Assembly (NCBI RefSeq): GCF_900110065.1
Contig: NZ_FOCI01000012.1
Location: forward strand, 1 to 64,000
Direction: 5' to 3'
DNA: 64,000 bases
Origin: Loktanella fryxellensis
GTDB taxonomy: Bacteria; Pseudomonadota; Alphaproteobacteria; Rhodobacterales; Rhodobacteraceae
Position 1 is the first letter of the stretch. Each line of letters starts with the position of its first letter. Shown in pieces: positions 8,156 to 17,521 of this stretch. The notes under the pieces are model-generated. The model was given only the letters and a program-made list of their open reading frames with translations, was not told where the DNA came from and searched no databases. The translations under genes and the position numbers were made by a program.

Positions 8156-9517
8156 TCAGCCCGCGACCGCGACGCGCCAGCGGGTGGCGTATGCGGCCCA
8201 GTCCGGGCCGGGGGTGGTGATGACCGCATCGGCGGCGGGCGGTGTCGCCGTGTCGCCCATCAGCAGGGCCGCACCCAGACTGGTGCCGGTGCTGGACGGT
8301 GCGGCGATCACGCTGCGCCCGGTCGCTGCGGCCAGCATCCGCAGGTAGGTTGCGTTGCGGGCGAAGGCGCCTTCGACGATGGTGGGGCCCTGCGCACCGA
8401 TCAGCGACAGGCAGGTGGCGGTCATCAGCGCCAGATGGAACGCGGTGGCGGCGGCATGGGGGCCGCTGCCCGTCGCGGGCGCGGCGCCTGTCCAGGCGGG
8501 CGCGCGCTGCGGAAACGGGCCGGAGCCTGCGACGACCGACGGCAGCAGCATGATGCCCTCTGCCAGCACCGCGGCCTCGTCCGCTGGCGTCGGCGTCACC
8601 GCACGACCGGCGGTCAGCATGTCGAACGTCCGCCCGCCCATAAAGCGCGCGGACCGCACCGGGCGGCCATCGGCTGCCACGTTCACCAGCGTGTCGCGGG
8701 CAGGGTCCAGTGCGACTTCCTCTCCGCCCACGGCAAGGGCGATCACCCATGTCCCGGTGGACACGACGGTGAACGGTGCCGTGCGGCGCATCAGATGCGG
8801 CAGCAGGGAGGCGTTGGAATCGTGGATGCCCACGGTCACGGGCGTCTGTGCGGGCAAGCCCGTCCGCGCCGCGACGGCGGCGGTCAGCGTCCCCAACACC
8901 TCGTCCGGCCTGCGCGGGGCCGCGATCTTGTCGCGTACGCCAAGTGTATCGACGAGGGTCGAGAACGTCCCCGCATCCGGGCACCACAGATCGGTGTGAC
9001 ACCCCAGCGAGGTCACGTCGGTGGCCAGCTGACCGGTCAGGCGAAACCCCCAGTACTGCGGCCATGTCACCACATGTGCCGTGCGCGCCAGCAACCCCGG
9101 ATCGCGCCCGAACAGCCAGTGCAGCTGCGCGCCCACGTTCAGCCCCCCCGGCAGCCGCGGCGATCCGGTCGACGCGAAGGCGGGCCTGATCGCGTCATAG
9201 GCTGTCGCCACCGCATCCGGCCCGTCATGCTCGTAATCCAGCACCGGCGTGGCCAACGCGCCGCCCGCATCCAGCAGCGCTGCACACGCGCCGTGGGTGG
9301 TGACGGAGATGCCATCGACACCGTGCGTCGCATGGAACGTCGCCAGCGCGTCCAGCAGGAAATCCCAATATCCCTCCACATCGAAATGCGGATAGGGGGG
9401 CGCGACCCGCACCGCGTTCGGACGGGTCACGACAGCGACCTCGGCCCCGGTGACCAGATCGACCAACGCCAGTTTCACGTTGGTCTTGCCGATATCGATG
9501 ACGGCGACGTGCTTCAT
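8156..9517 (-). CDS. rhaK: L-rhamnulokinase-type FGGY sugar kinase
   Basis: 453 residues. [17 protein letters not shown] is the N-terminal phosphate-binding strand of FGGY kinases; [15 protein letters not shown] is the second ATP-binding segment. It would phosphorylate L-rhamnulose made by the isomerase. ATG 9517 overlaps the mutarotase stop by ATGA; the open frame further upstream is spurious because it overlaps that gene. It is the last gene of rhaSTPQMK, the same order described for the Rhizobium leguminosarum rhamnose operon (rhaSTPQUK). Fuculokinase is an alternative by sequence alone, but context favours rhamnulokinase. Confidence 0.85.
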   Translation of the reverse strand: MKHVAVIDIGKTNVKLALVDLVTGAEVAVVTRPNAVRVAPPYPHFDVEGYWDFLLDALATFHATHGVDGISVTTHGACAALLDAGGALATPVLDYEHDGPDAVATAYDAIRPAFASTGSPRLPGGLNVGAQLHWLFGRDPGLLARTAHVVTWPQYWGFRLTGQLATDVTSLGCHTDLWCPDAGTFSTLVDTLGVRDKIAAPRRPDEVLGTLTAAVAARTGLPAQTPVTVGIHDSNASLLPHLMRRTAPFTVVSTGTWVIALAVGGEEVALDPARDTLVNVAADGRPVRSARFMGGRTFDMLTAGRAVTPTPADEAAVLAEGIMLLPSVVAGSGPFPQRAPAWTGAAPATGSGPHAAATAFHLALMTATCLSLIGAQGPTIVEGAFARNATYLRMLAAATGRSVIAAPSSTGTSLGAALLMGDTATPPAADAVITTPGPDWAAYATRWRVAVAG

Positions 9518-9831
9518 GGCAGGTGGAACATCGTGTGCAGGGGCGTCACCACGGGTGAATTGTCCGGGTGGACCGCCATCAGGTCGGCCATATGCGCCCA
9601 CCAGCGCTGCATCACCGCGGTCTGCGGCAGGGCGTCCATGCGGTGATCGTCGGTCCGCCACAGCACGCCGAACAGCACGCCCGTCGCGGGGTCAAGGTGG
9701 ATGGAATAGTCGCTGACGCCAGCCTCACGCAGCAGCGTGACAAGCTCGGGCCAGATCGCATCGTGACGGGCGCGGTAGGCTTCGGCGCAGCCGGGCTTCA
9801 GCTGCATGGTGAAGGCGTGTTTCTCGCTCAT
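9514..9831 (-). CDS. rhaM: L-rhamnose mutarotase
   Basis: 105 residues, the full RhaM/RhaU length. It interconverts alpha and beta anomers of L-rhamnose. Typical features are the N-terminal [22 protein letters not shown] with the catalytic-region His, [17 protein letters not shown], and the closing [13 protein letters not shown]...FHLP. It overlaps the permease upstream and the kinase downstream by 4 bp each (ATGA), so it is made as part of one tightly coupled transcript. The symbol rhaU is used in rhizobia. Confidence 0.92.
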   Translation of the reverse strand: MSEKHAFTMQLKPGCAEAYRARHDAIWPELVTLLREAGVSDYSIHLDPATGVLFGVLWRTDDHRMDALPQTAVMQRWWAHMADLMAVHPDNSPVVTPLHTMFHLP

Positions 9832-10817
9832 GCGCGCAGCTTTCCGATCAGGCGGGGCAGGGCGATCACGCCGATCAGCAGTGCGCCCACGAAGATCGAC
9901 ATGACGATCCCCGGTACGTTCAGCAGGCCCAGCCCGAAGGTCACGAGGCCCATCACGAAGGCCGCGATCACGACGCCGGGGATGGTGCCGGACCCGCCAA
10001 GGATGTTGACCCCGCCGAGGACGACCATCGTGACCACCTCCAGCTCCATCCCCATGGCGATGCTGGGGCGGGTGGAGCCCAGGCGCGAGGTCAGGCACAC
10101 GGCGGCGAGGCCCGCCATCAGGCCCGTCAGCAAAAACAGGATGAACCGCACCCGGTCCACCCGGACGCCGCTGAACAGCGCCGCGGTGGGGTTGTTGCCG
10201 ATGGCATAGACCGCGCGGCCGAAGTTCGTGCGGTGCAGGAGCACGCCGAACACGACCGCGAGGACGGCGAAGATCGCCAGTTCCACCGTGATCACCCACC
10301 AGACGTAGCCTTGGCCGAACACGGCAAAGCTGGCGGGATAGCCGTTGAATGCGCCGTCCCCCAGCACGATGGAGCTGATGCCGCGAAACAGGCTCATGGT
10401 GCCGATGGTCACGACGATGGACGCAAGGCCAAGCCGCGTGACAAGGAACCCGTTGAACGCCCCGCAGGCCAGCCCCGTGCCCAGCCCGATGGCGACCAGC
10501 CCCGGCGTGCCGACGCCGAACTGCAACGCGTATCCCATCGCCGTGGACGCCAGCGCCACGATGGCCGCGACCGACAGATCGATCTCGCCCGCGATGATCA
10601 GCAGCGCCATGGCAAAGGCGATCATCGCCTTTTCGGTAAAGTTGAAGGTGGCGTCGGACAGGTTCCAGACGTTCAGGAAATAGGGCGACGCCAGCGCGTT
10701 GAAGGTAAAGATCGCGACGGCGACGGCCAGCAACAGCACCTCCCAGCTGCGCAGCAGGCGCTGGGTGCGTGTGGTCAACCGGTCGGGCAGGCGGCGGTGC
10801 AGGGATGTGTCGGTCAT
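9828..10817 (-). CDS. rhaQ: Rhamnose ABC transporter permease RhaQ
   Basis: 329 residues with about nine to ten membrane segments, and [18 protein letters not shown], the signature of sugar ABC permeases of the ribose/rhamnose (CUT2) class. The EAA-like loop [19 protein letters not shown] contacts the ATPase. It pairs with RhaP to form the heterodimeric channel. ATG 10817 overlaps the rhaP stop. RhaP versus RhaQ naming follows gene order in the rhizobial operon rather than direct evidence. Confidence 0.9.
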   Translation of the reverse strand: MTDTSLHRRLPDRLTTRTQRLLRSWEVLLLAVAVAIFTFNALASPYFLNVWNLSDATFNFTEKAMIAFAMALLIIAGEIDLSVAAIVALASTAMGYALQFGVGTPGLVAIGLGTGLACGAFNGFLVTRLGLASIVVTIGTMSLFRGISSIVLGDGAFNGYPASFAVFGQGYVWWVITVELAIFAVLAVVFGVLLHRTNFGRAVYAIGNNPTAALFSGVRVDRVRFILFLLTGLMAGLAAVCLTSRLGSTRPSIAMGMELEVVTMVVLGGVNILGGSGTIPGVVIAAFVMGLVTFGLGLLNVPGIVMSIFVGALLIGVIALPRLIGKLRA

Positions 10818-11791
10818 GCGTGGCCTTCGGTCTGGCGCAGGATCAGGCGACCCTTGGCGCGGCGCGTGCGGGAATTAAGGATGACGGCGGTGATGATCGC
10901 GGCGCCGGAAATCGCCATCTGCCAGAAGGGCGAGATGTCCACGACCGGCAGCGCATTCTTGATGACGCCGAGGAACAGCGCCCCCAGCACGGCACCGCCC
11001 ACGGACCCGATGCCGCCCGCGATGCCGATGCCGCCGATCACACAGGCGGCGATCACGTCAAGCTCGAACCCCGCCGCGATGTCGACATAGGCCACCGCAT
11101 AGCGCGCGACCCAGAGGTATCCGGTCAGCCCCGCCAGCGCGCCCGACAGGACGAACGCCGTGAACTGCGTGCGGCCCACGTCGATGCCCGTGTAGACCGC
11201 CGCATGGGGATTGCCGCCCACCGCATAGAACGACCGCCCCAGCGCGGTGCGCCAGACCAGCACCGCCGTGCCGACGATGACCGCAATGGCGCACCATGAC
11301 ATGACCGGCAGGCCCAGCAGGGCGCTGCGCGGCAGCGCCTTGAACGGATCGGTCATCTGGTGCGCGTTCACCCACGCGCCGTCAGAGATGAGGAAGATCA
11401 CCCCGCGAAAGATCGTCAATGTGCCCAGCGTGACTACGATGGGCGGGATGCCGACCTTCCACACAAGCAGGCCGTTCACCGCACCAAGCGCCGCACCAAG
11501 CGCCGTCACAGCCGCCACAATGACGACGACCGGCAGGCCCGGAAACGCCACGTTCAGCAATGCCGCGACCATCCCGCACAGTGCCAGGTTCGCGGCCACC
11601 GACAGGTCGATGCAGCGCGTCAGGATCACGACCATCTGCCCGAGGGCGAGGATGATCAGCGGGGCCGTGTCGTTGAACACCGCCGCCAGATTGGCGGGGG
11701 CTATGAACCCCGGAAACCGCGTGGCGATCAGCGCCAGCAGCACCAGCAGCGCGCCCGTCAGGACCGCTTCGCGCGACCGCAGGAACGTCAT
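10814..11791 (-). CDS. rhaP: Rhamnose ABC transporter permease RhaP
   Basis: 325 residues with CUT2 permease signature [20 protein letters not shown] and the ATPase-contact loop [19 protein letters not shown]. About ten membrane segments. Start ATG 11791 overlaps the ATPase stop by ATGA; longer open reading upstream is only overlap with rhaT. It forms the transport channel with RhaQ. Confidence 0.9.
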   Translation of the reverse strand: MTFLRSREAVLTGALLVLLALIATRFPGFIAPANLAAVFNDTAPLIILALGQMVVILTRCIDLSVAANLALCGMVAALLNVAFPGLPVVVIVAAVTALGAALGAVNGLLVWKVGIPPIVVTLGTLTIFRGVIFLISDGAWVNAHQMTDPFKALPRSALLGLPVMSWCAIAVIVGTAVLVWRTALGRSFYAVGGNPHAAVYTGIDVGRTQFTAFVLSGALAGLTGYLWVARYAVAYVDIAAGFELDVIAACVIGGIGIAGGIGSVGGAVLGALFLGVIKNALPVVDISPFWQMAISGAAIITAVILNSRTRRAKGRLILRQTEGHA

Positions 11792-13305
11792 GCCGCCACC
11801 TTTGTCTTGTCCGCGCCGATGCCCGCCGCGTGGCGGACCAGCGCCTGCGGCGTCAGCGCCGCGCCCGCCAGTTCGGCGACCATGCGCCCTTCGCGCATGA
11901 CGATGACGCGGTCGGACATCCCCATCACCTCGGGGATCTCGCTGCTCACCATGATGACGCTCAGCCCCGCTGCCGCCAGTTCCGCCATGAAGGCGTGGAC
12001 GGCGGCCTTCGACCCGATGTCGATGCCCTTCGTCGGCTCGTCCAGGATGATGACGCGGGGCTGCGTCGCCAGCCACTTGGCGATCACCACCTTCTGCTGG
12101 TTACCCCCCGACAGGTTGCCCACATCCTGATCGAGGCTGGCCGCCCGCAGGTCCAGCCGTTCGGTATAGGTGCGGGCGAGCGTGAATTCCTCTGCCATGC
12201 GCAGGAACCCGTGGCGTGACGTGCGGCGCAGGGACGGCAGCGTGACGTTCTGAAAGATCGGCAGCGCCGTGATCGCCCCCTGACGTCCACGATCCTCCGG
12301 CACATAGACGATGCCCGCGGCGATGGCGTCGGCGGGGGACCGGATCACGCTGATGCGGTCGTCGATCCGGCACACGCCCTTGCTGGGTTTCGTGATGCCG
12401 AACAGCGCCTGCATCAACTCCGACCGCCCGGCGCCGATCAAACCATAGAACCCCAGAATCTCGCCCTGCCGCAGGGTAAAGGTGATGTCGGCGAATTCCG
12501 TCGGGTGGCAATAGCCGACGACCTTCAACAACTCCGCCCCAGGGCTGTGGGTGCGGGGCGGAAAGACGCGGTCCACGCTGCGCCCGACCATCATCTGCAC
12601 CAACTGGTCCTGATCCACGTCGGCCATCAATCCGTCGCCCACGAACTGCCCGTCGCGGAACACGGTGTAACGGTCCGCGATACGGAAGATTTCGTCGAAC
12701 TTGTGGCTGATGAACAGGATCGCCTTGCCTTGCGCCTTCAGCGTGGCGACGAGTGCATAGAGCTCCTCGATCTCCTTCTGGCTCAGCGCCGCGGTCGGTT
12801 CGTCCATGATGACCACGCGGGCGTCGATGGACAAGGCACGGGCAATGGCCACGAGGTGCTTGGACGCGATGCCCAGATCGCGCAGGCGCGTGGCAGGGTC
12901 CAGCGTGGCCCCGATGCTGGCAAGCAGGCTGCGGGCCTCGCGCATCATCCGCGCGGTGTCGATCAGGCCGAACCGGGTGCGCGGCGCGTGGCCGATGTAG
13001 ATGTTTTCGGCGACCGTCAGCTCGTCGAACAGCACGGTTTCCTGATGGATCGCGGTGATCCCGGCGGCACCTGCATCCTGTGCGGTGGCAAAGCGGACGG
13101 GCACGCCGTCGATTTCGATGCTGCCGCCATCCGGGCGGTAGATGCCGGTCAGCGTCTTGACCAGTGTGGATTTGCCGGCACCATTCTCGCCGATCAGCGC
13201 GGTGACCTGACCCGCGAACAGCGACAGGTGCACGCCGTCCAGTGCGGTGACACCCGGAAAGGTCTTGGTCACGCCACGCAGGGCGAGGACGGGCACGTCG
13301 GTCAT
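11788..13305 (-). CDS. rhaT: Rhamnose ABC transporter ATPase RhaT (two nucleotide-binding domains)
   Basis: 505 residues with two fused ABC domains, as usual for CUT2 sugar importers. The first has Walker A GENGAGKST and Walker B VVIMDEPTAALS but an altered signature (ASKHL instead of LSGGQ); the second has a degenerate Walker A (GLIGAGRSE), a good signature LSGGNQQK and Walker B VIILDEPTKGID. This asymmetry is normal in RbsA-like ATPases. It powers rhamnose import with RhaS, RhaP and RhaQ. A hairpin lies between rhaS and this gene, and its ribosome site is weak. Confidence 0.92.
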   Translation of the reverse strand: MTDVPVLALRGVTKTFPGVTALDGVHLSLFAGQVTALIGENGAGKSTLVKTLTGIYRPDGGSIEIDGVPVRFATAQDAGAAGITAIHQETVLFDELTVAENIYIGHAPRTRFGLIDTARMMREARSLLASIGATLDPATRLRDLGIASKHLVAIARALSIDARVVIMDEPTAALSQKEIEELYALVATLKAQGKAILFISHKFDEIFRIADRYTVFRDGQFVGDGLMADVDQDQLVQMMVGRSVDRVFPPRTHSPGAELLKVVGYCHPTEFADITFTLRQGEILGFYGLIGAGRSELMQALFGITKPSKGVCRIDDRISVIRSPADAIAAGIVYVPEDRGRQGAITALPIFQNVTLPSLRRTSRHGFLRMAEEFTLARTYTERLDLRAASLDQDVGNLSGGNQQKVVIAKWLATQPRVIILDEPTKGIDIGSKAAVHAFMAELAAAGLSVIMVSSEIPEVMGMSDRVIVMREGRMVAELAGAALTPQALVRHAAGIGADKTKVAA

Positions 13306-13335
13306 GATGGGGGGCTTTCGTCGGAAGGAAAGGGT

Positions 13336-13360
13336 GGCCCCGGCGGCAGGCGCCGGGGCC
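13336..13360 (-). terminator. Hairpin between rhaS and rhaT
   Basis: On the minus strand a perfect 10-bp stem (GGCCCCGGCG with CGCCGGGGCC, 5-nt loop) begins 9 bp after the rhaS stop. There is no clean T run, so it may stabilise the rhaS 3' end or attenuate rather than fully terminate. Confidence 0.6.
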
Positions 13361-13369
13361 GGGGCCGCA

Positions 13370-14365
13370 TCAGAAGATCGACTTGAACTCTTCGATGTTG
13401 CTGGCGTCGTAGACGAAGGGGTCGGCCATGGCGCCTTCCATGTTCTCGTCCAGCGTCAGCGTGCCCATGCGGCCCATCGGGATCTCTGCGCCCGCCTCGG
13501 CCACGGCCCCGTTTTGGCTCAGCTCATAGGCCAGCATCGTCGCGGAATAGCCCAGATCGATCGGGTTCCAGATCGCGAAGGACTGGGATGCACCGGATTC
13601 GATGGCACCCGCCATTTCGGACGGCAGGCCAAGGCCGGTGACGTTCACCTGACCGACCTTGCCCGCATCGACCACGGCCTGCGCCGCCGCCACGATGCCA
13701 ACGGAGGTCGGCGCGATGATCGCCTTGAGGTCGGGATAGGTCTGCATCAGACCCGTCGCCTCGCGGTAGGACTTGTCGGCCAGATCGTCGCCATAGACGG
13801 TGCCGACTACGTTGATCCCCGGATACTCCGGCAGCACCTTGGTCATCTCCTCGATCCAGATGTTCTGGTTGGTCGAGGTGGAGGTGGCCGACAGCACCGC
13901 CACGTCGCCGCCGTCGGGCAGGTGGTCGGCGGCCAGCTTCACGATCATGTTGCCGATCAGCGGGTTCGACGACGGGTTCAGGTGCATCTGACGGCCAGCG
14001 GGCGCCACGCCGCTGTCCCAGCTGATGACCGTGATGCCACGCTCCATCGCCTTTTGCAGGGCGGGCACCAGCGCATCGGTGTCGTTGGATGAAATCGCGA
14101 TGGCGTCGACCTGCTGGGCGATCAGGCTGTTGATGACCTCGATCTGACCCTCGGCGGTGGTGTCGGTCGGGCCGGTATAGATCAGCTCGACATTGCCCAG
14201 CTCGGCGGCAGCCTCCTCTGCCCCCTTGGCGGCGGCGTCAAAGAAGCCGATGCCCAGCGCCTTGACGACAAGTGCGATCCGCACGTCGTCCTGCGCCATG
14301 GCGGGGTTTGCCAGCAAGGCCGCGGCCATCGCCGTGGCAGAGATGAGTTTCATGGTAACGCGCAT
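13370..14365 (-). CDS. rhaS: Rhamnose-binding periplasmic protein RhaS
   Basis: 331 residues. A signal peptide (MKLISATAMAAALLANPAMAQ) precedes a type I periplasmic-binding fold: IALVVKALGIGFFDAAAKGAEEAAAEL at the start, AIAISSNDTDALVPALQKAMERGITVISWDS in the hinge region, and AIIAPTSVGIVAAAQAV in the second lobe. It would bind L-rhamnose and hand it to RhaPQT. ATG 14365 has GGAGG five bases upstream; MKL four codons later is an alternative. First gene of the transport operon after rhaR. Confidence 0.92.
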   Translation of the reverse strand: MRVTMKLISATAMAAALLANPAMAQDDVRIALVVKALGIGFFDAAAKGAEEAAAELGNVELIYTGPTDTTAEGQIEVINSLIAQQVDAIAISSNDTDALVPALQKAMERGITVISWDSGVAPAGRQMHLNPSSNPLIGNMIVKLAADHLPDGGDVAVLSATSTSTNQNIWIEEMTKVLPEYPGINVVGTVYGDDLADKSYREATGLMQTYPDLKAIIAPTSVGIVAAAQAVVDAGKVGQVNVTGLGLPSEMAGAIESGASQSFAIWNPIDLGYSATMLAYELSQNGAVAEAGAEIPMGRMGTLTLDENMEGAMADPFVYDASNIEEFKSIF

Positions 14366-14413
14366 CGTATCCTCCCAGATATTACGGTTGGTGGGGCGGG
14401 GTGCCCCGGTTCC

Positions 14414-15217
14414 TCAGGTGGCCGTGGCCTGCACGGATGCAGCCCCCGGTGTCGTGACGATCAGCGTGACCTCCGCCGCCTCCAGCATGGCGGCGGCGCG
14501 GTCCGTGATGCGGTCGTCGGTGATGACCGTGTCGATGCGTGTCAGCGGACACAGCAACAGCGACGACCGGGCGGCGAACTTGCTGCTGTCCACCAGCACG
14601 ATCAGCTCGTCCGCCTGACCGATCAGCTTGGTCTCGGCCTGGATAAGCAGCGGGTCCGCCTCCATCAGACCCAGCGGCCCCAGACCCTGCGCGCCCATGA
14701 ACATGCGCCGCGCATAGAAGTTGCGTGTCACGTCGTTCTCGAACGGGGACAGGATGATGTTCTGTTCGCGGTAGATGGCCCCGCCGGACAGCATGATCGT
14801 GTTGCGGCTGTGCTTGAGCAGGTGTTCCGCGATGGGAAAGCTGTTGGTGAAGACCTGCATGCGTTTGCTGGCCAGCGGATGCACCATCTGGAACGTGGTC
14901 GTGCCACCGTTGATGATGATCGCGTCGCCGTCGTCGCACAGATCGACGGCGGCGCGCGCGATCGCCTGCTTGGCCGCGATGTTGCGCGTCTCGTTCAGCG
15001 CGAACGGACGTCCCGCCAGCCCGGTAAAGGTCTGCGGCGTCATCGCCTCTGCCCCGCCGCGCACCCGGCGCAGCTTTTTCTGCATGTGCAGGGTGGCGAT
15101 GTCGCGGCGTACCGTCGCCTCGGATGCGCCGGTCAGGGCACACAGGTCGATCACGGTCATCACGGGCCGGTCCTGAACGGACGACAGGATGATGCGGTGA
15201 CGCTCTTTCTCGTGCAT
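14414..15217 (-). CDS. rhaR: DeoR-family repressor of the rhamnose locus
   Basis: 267 residues. N-terminal DeoR winged HTH (LSSVQDRPVMTVIDLCALTGASEATVRRDIATLHMQKKLRRVRGGAEA) with the RRDI recognition helix; C-terminal sugar-phosphate sensing domain with the DAIIINGGTTTF and RRMFMGAQGL segments. DeoR regulators usually release DNA on binding a phosphorylated pathway intermediate. It diverges from rhaD, and the 189-bp gap holds a 71-bp nested palindrome centred at 15300. In rhizobia the equivalent RhaR is the negative regulator of both operons. Confidence 0.9.
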   Translation of the reverse strand: MHEKERHRIILSSVQDRPVMTVIDLCALTGASEATVRRDIATLHMQKKLRRVRGGAEAMTPQTFTGLAGRPFALNETRNIAAKQAIARAAVDLCDDGDAIIINGGTTTFQMVHPLASKRMQVFTNSFPIAEHLLKHSRNTIMLSGGAIYREQNIILSPFENDVTRNFYARRMFMGAQGLGPLGLMEADPLLIQAETKLIGQADELIVLVDSSKFAARSSLLLCPLTRIDTVITDDRITDRAAAMLEAAEVTLIVTTPGAASVQATAT

Positions 15218-15264
15218 GATGACCCCTTTTCTCGCCTACAGACTGCGATCAGACCGACCGTTAC

Positions 15265-15335
15265 GTCAATCATTATTTTTCATAATCGATCATTCTGCGG
15301 TGCAGCATGATCGAACGTGATTGGTATTGATTGAC
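15265..15335. promoter_or_regulatory. Nested palindrome between rhaR and rhaD (probable RhaR operator)
   Basis: An inner 29-bp palindrome (15286-15314) is built of TCGATCAT, CTGC, a GGT centre, GCAG and ATGATCGA. Outer arms GTCAATCA (15265-15272) and TGATTGAC (15328-15335) share exactly the same centre, 15300. The outer arms include TTGACG on the minus strand and TTGACA (15331-15336) on the plus strand, good -35 elements facing rhaR/rhaS and rhaD/rhaI. Matching -10 boxes are poor. Confidence 0.7.
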
Positions 15336-15406
15336 AGGCTGCCGCAGGTGACGCAGGTTCCGGGATGCAAAGACCATCATGCCAACGCCCGAGGGGGACA
15401 CCGACC

Positions 15407-17509
15407 ATGACTGCGACCGCCGCGCCGACGCGCCTTGAAAACAAATGGGACGACGCCGCAGCTGCCGGCATGACCCAGCCCGAACTTCTGCTCTACCGGT
15501 CCAACCTGCTCGGGTCCGACAAGCGAATCACCAACTATGGCGGTGGCAACACGTCGGCCAAGGTGATGGAGCGTGATCCCCTGACGGGTCAGATGGTCGA
15601 GGTGCTGTGGGTCAAGGGGTCCGGCGGCGACGTGGGGTCGATCAGGATGGACGGCTTCGCCACGCTCTACATGGACAAGCTGGAGGCGCTGAGGGGGCTT
15701 TATCGCGGGGTCGCGTTCGAGGACGAGATGGTGGGCTACCTGCCGCACGCGACGTTCAACCTGAACACCCGCGCCGCCAGCATCGACACGCCGCTGCACG
15801 CCTATGTGCCGCGCAAGCACGTCGATCACATGCACCCCGATGCGATCATTGCCATCGCGGCGAGTGCCAACAGCCGCGCGCTGACCCAACAGATCTTCGG
15901 TGACACCATCGGCTGGCTGCCGTGGAAGAAACCGGGGTTCGAGCTGGGCCTGTGGCTGTCCGACTTCTGTGCCAAGAACCCTGACGCCAAGGGTGTCGTG
16001 CTGGAAAGCCATGGCTTGTTCACATGGGACGACGATGCCAAGGCCTGCTATCTGCTGACGCTGGAGATCATCCAGAAGGCCACCGATTGGTTTGCGGCGG
16101 AACTGGCGGACAAGCCCGCCTTCGGCGGCGCGAAACATGAAAGCCTGCCCGCCGACCAGCGCCACGCCGCCGCCGCCCGCCTGATGCCCGCGATCCGCGG
16201 CATGGTGTCGGGGCAGCAGCATATGGTCGGCCACTTCGACGACAGCGCTGCGGTGCTGGAGTTCGTGAACGCCGCCGACATGGAACGCCTCGCGGCGCTG
16301 GGCACGTCCTGCCCGGACCATTTCCTGCGCACGAAAATCCGCCCCCTGGTGGTCGATTTCGATCCCGCGCAGCCTGACGTGGAGGCCACCCTCGCGGGCC
16401 TGCCCGCCGCCGTCGCCGCCTACCGCGATGATTACGCCGCCTATTACGACCGCTGCAAACACGCCGACAGCCCGGCGTTGCGCGACCCCAACGCCGTCGT
16501 CTATCTGGTGCCCGGTGTCGGCATGATCACCTTTGCCAAGGACCGCGCCACGGCCCGCATTTCGGCGGAGTTCTATGTCAACGCCATCAACGTCATGCGC
16601 GGTGCGGACGGCGTGGACACCTATCGCGGTTTGCCGGAACAGGAAGCGTTCGACATCGAATACTGGCTGCTGGAGGAAGCGAAGCTGTCCCGCATGCCCA
16701 AGCCCAAATCACTCGCGGGCCGTGTGGCGCTGGTCACCGGCGGGGCAGGCGGCATCGGGTCGGCAACAGCGGCGCGGTATCTGACCGAAGGCGCCTGCGT
16801 CATGCTGGCGGACATCGACGAAGCCGCCTTGGCAGACACGGTCGCGGGCCTGTCCAAACAGTTCGGCGCGGACGTGGTGCGCAGCGTCGTGATGAACGTC
16901 ACCGACGAACAGGCGGTGGCGCGCGCCTATGCAGACATGGCCGTGGCCTTCGGCGGTGTCGACATCCTCGTCAGCAACGCCGGGATCGCATCGTCAGCCC
17001 CGGTCGAGGAGACGTCGCTGGACATGTGGAACCGGAACATGGCGATCCTGTCCACCGGCTATTTCCTCGTCAGTCGCGAAGCGTTCAAGGTGATGCGTGT
17101 GCAGGACATGGGCGGCGCCCTGGTCTTCGTCGCGTCCAAGAACGGTCTTGCCGCGTCACCCAACGCCGCCGCCTACTGCACGGCCAAGGCGTCGGAAATC
17201 CACCTCGCCCGGTGTCTGGCGCTGGAGGGGGCAGAGGCGGGCATCCGCGTGAACGTGGTGAACCCCGACGCGGTGCTGCGCGGGTCCAAGATCTGGTCCG
17301 GCGACTGGCTCGACCAGCGCGCCAGCACCTACGGCACCGACAAGGGCGGGCTGGAGGAGATGTATCGCCAACGCTCCTTGTTGAAGCGCAGCGTGCTGCC
17401 GGAGGATATCGCCGAGGCCGCCTATTTCCTCGCCTCCGACCTGTCGGCGAAATCGACGGGCAACATCATCAACGTGGACGCCGGCAACGTCCAGGCATTC
17501 ACGCGCTAA
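15407..17509 (+). CDS. rhaD: Bifunctional rhamnulose-1-phosphate aldolase / lactaldehyde dehydrogenase-type SDR
   Basis: 700 residues. The N-terminal part (about 1-420) is a class II aldolase/adducin domain (GGGNTSAKV near residue 45; HPDAIIAIAAS with a metal-ligand His), which would split rhamnulose 1-phosphate. The C-terminal part (from about 435) is a short-chain dehydrogenase: nucleotide-binding TGGAGGIG, catalytic YCTAK and NAG at the usual spacing. This fusion is the known RhaD aldolase/alcohol-dehydrogenase type. ATG 15407 has GAGGGGG upstream. It diverges from rhaR and is followed 12 bp later by rhaI. Confidence 0.93.
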   Translation: MTATAAPTRLENKWDDAAAAGMTQPELLLYRSNLLGSDKRITNYGGGNTSAKVMERDPLTGQMVEVLWVKGSGGDVGSIRMDGFATLYMDKLEALRGLYRGVAFEDEMVGYLPHATFNLNTRAASIDTPLHAYVPRKHVDHMHPDAIIAIAASANSRALTQQIFGDTIGWLPWKKPGFELGLWLSDFCAKNPDAKGVVLESHGLFTWDDDAKACYLLTLEIIQKATDWFAAELADKPAFGGAKHESLPADQRHAAAARLMPAIRGMVSGQQHMVGHFDDSAAVLEFVNAADMERLAALGTSCPDHFLRTKIRPLVVDFDPAQPDVEATLAGLPAAVAAYRDDYAAYYDRCKHADSPALRDPNAVVYLVPGVGMITFAKDRATARISAEFYVNAINVMRGADGVDTYRGLPEQEAFDIEYWLLEEAKLSRMPKPKSLAGRVALVTGGAGGIGSATAARYLTEGACVMLADIDEAALADTVAGLSKQFGADVVRSVVMNVTDEQAVARAYADMAVAFGGVDILVSNAGIASSAPVEETSLDMWNRNMAILSTGYFLVSREAFKVMRVQDMGGALVFVASKNGLAASPNAAAYCTAKASEIHLARCLALEGAEAGIRVNVVNPDAVLRGSKIWSGDWLDQRASTYGTDKGGLEEMYRQRSLLKRSVLPEDIAEAAYFLASDLSAKSTGNIINVDAGNVQAFTR

Positions 17510-17521
17510 AGGGGCAGGGAC

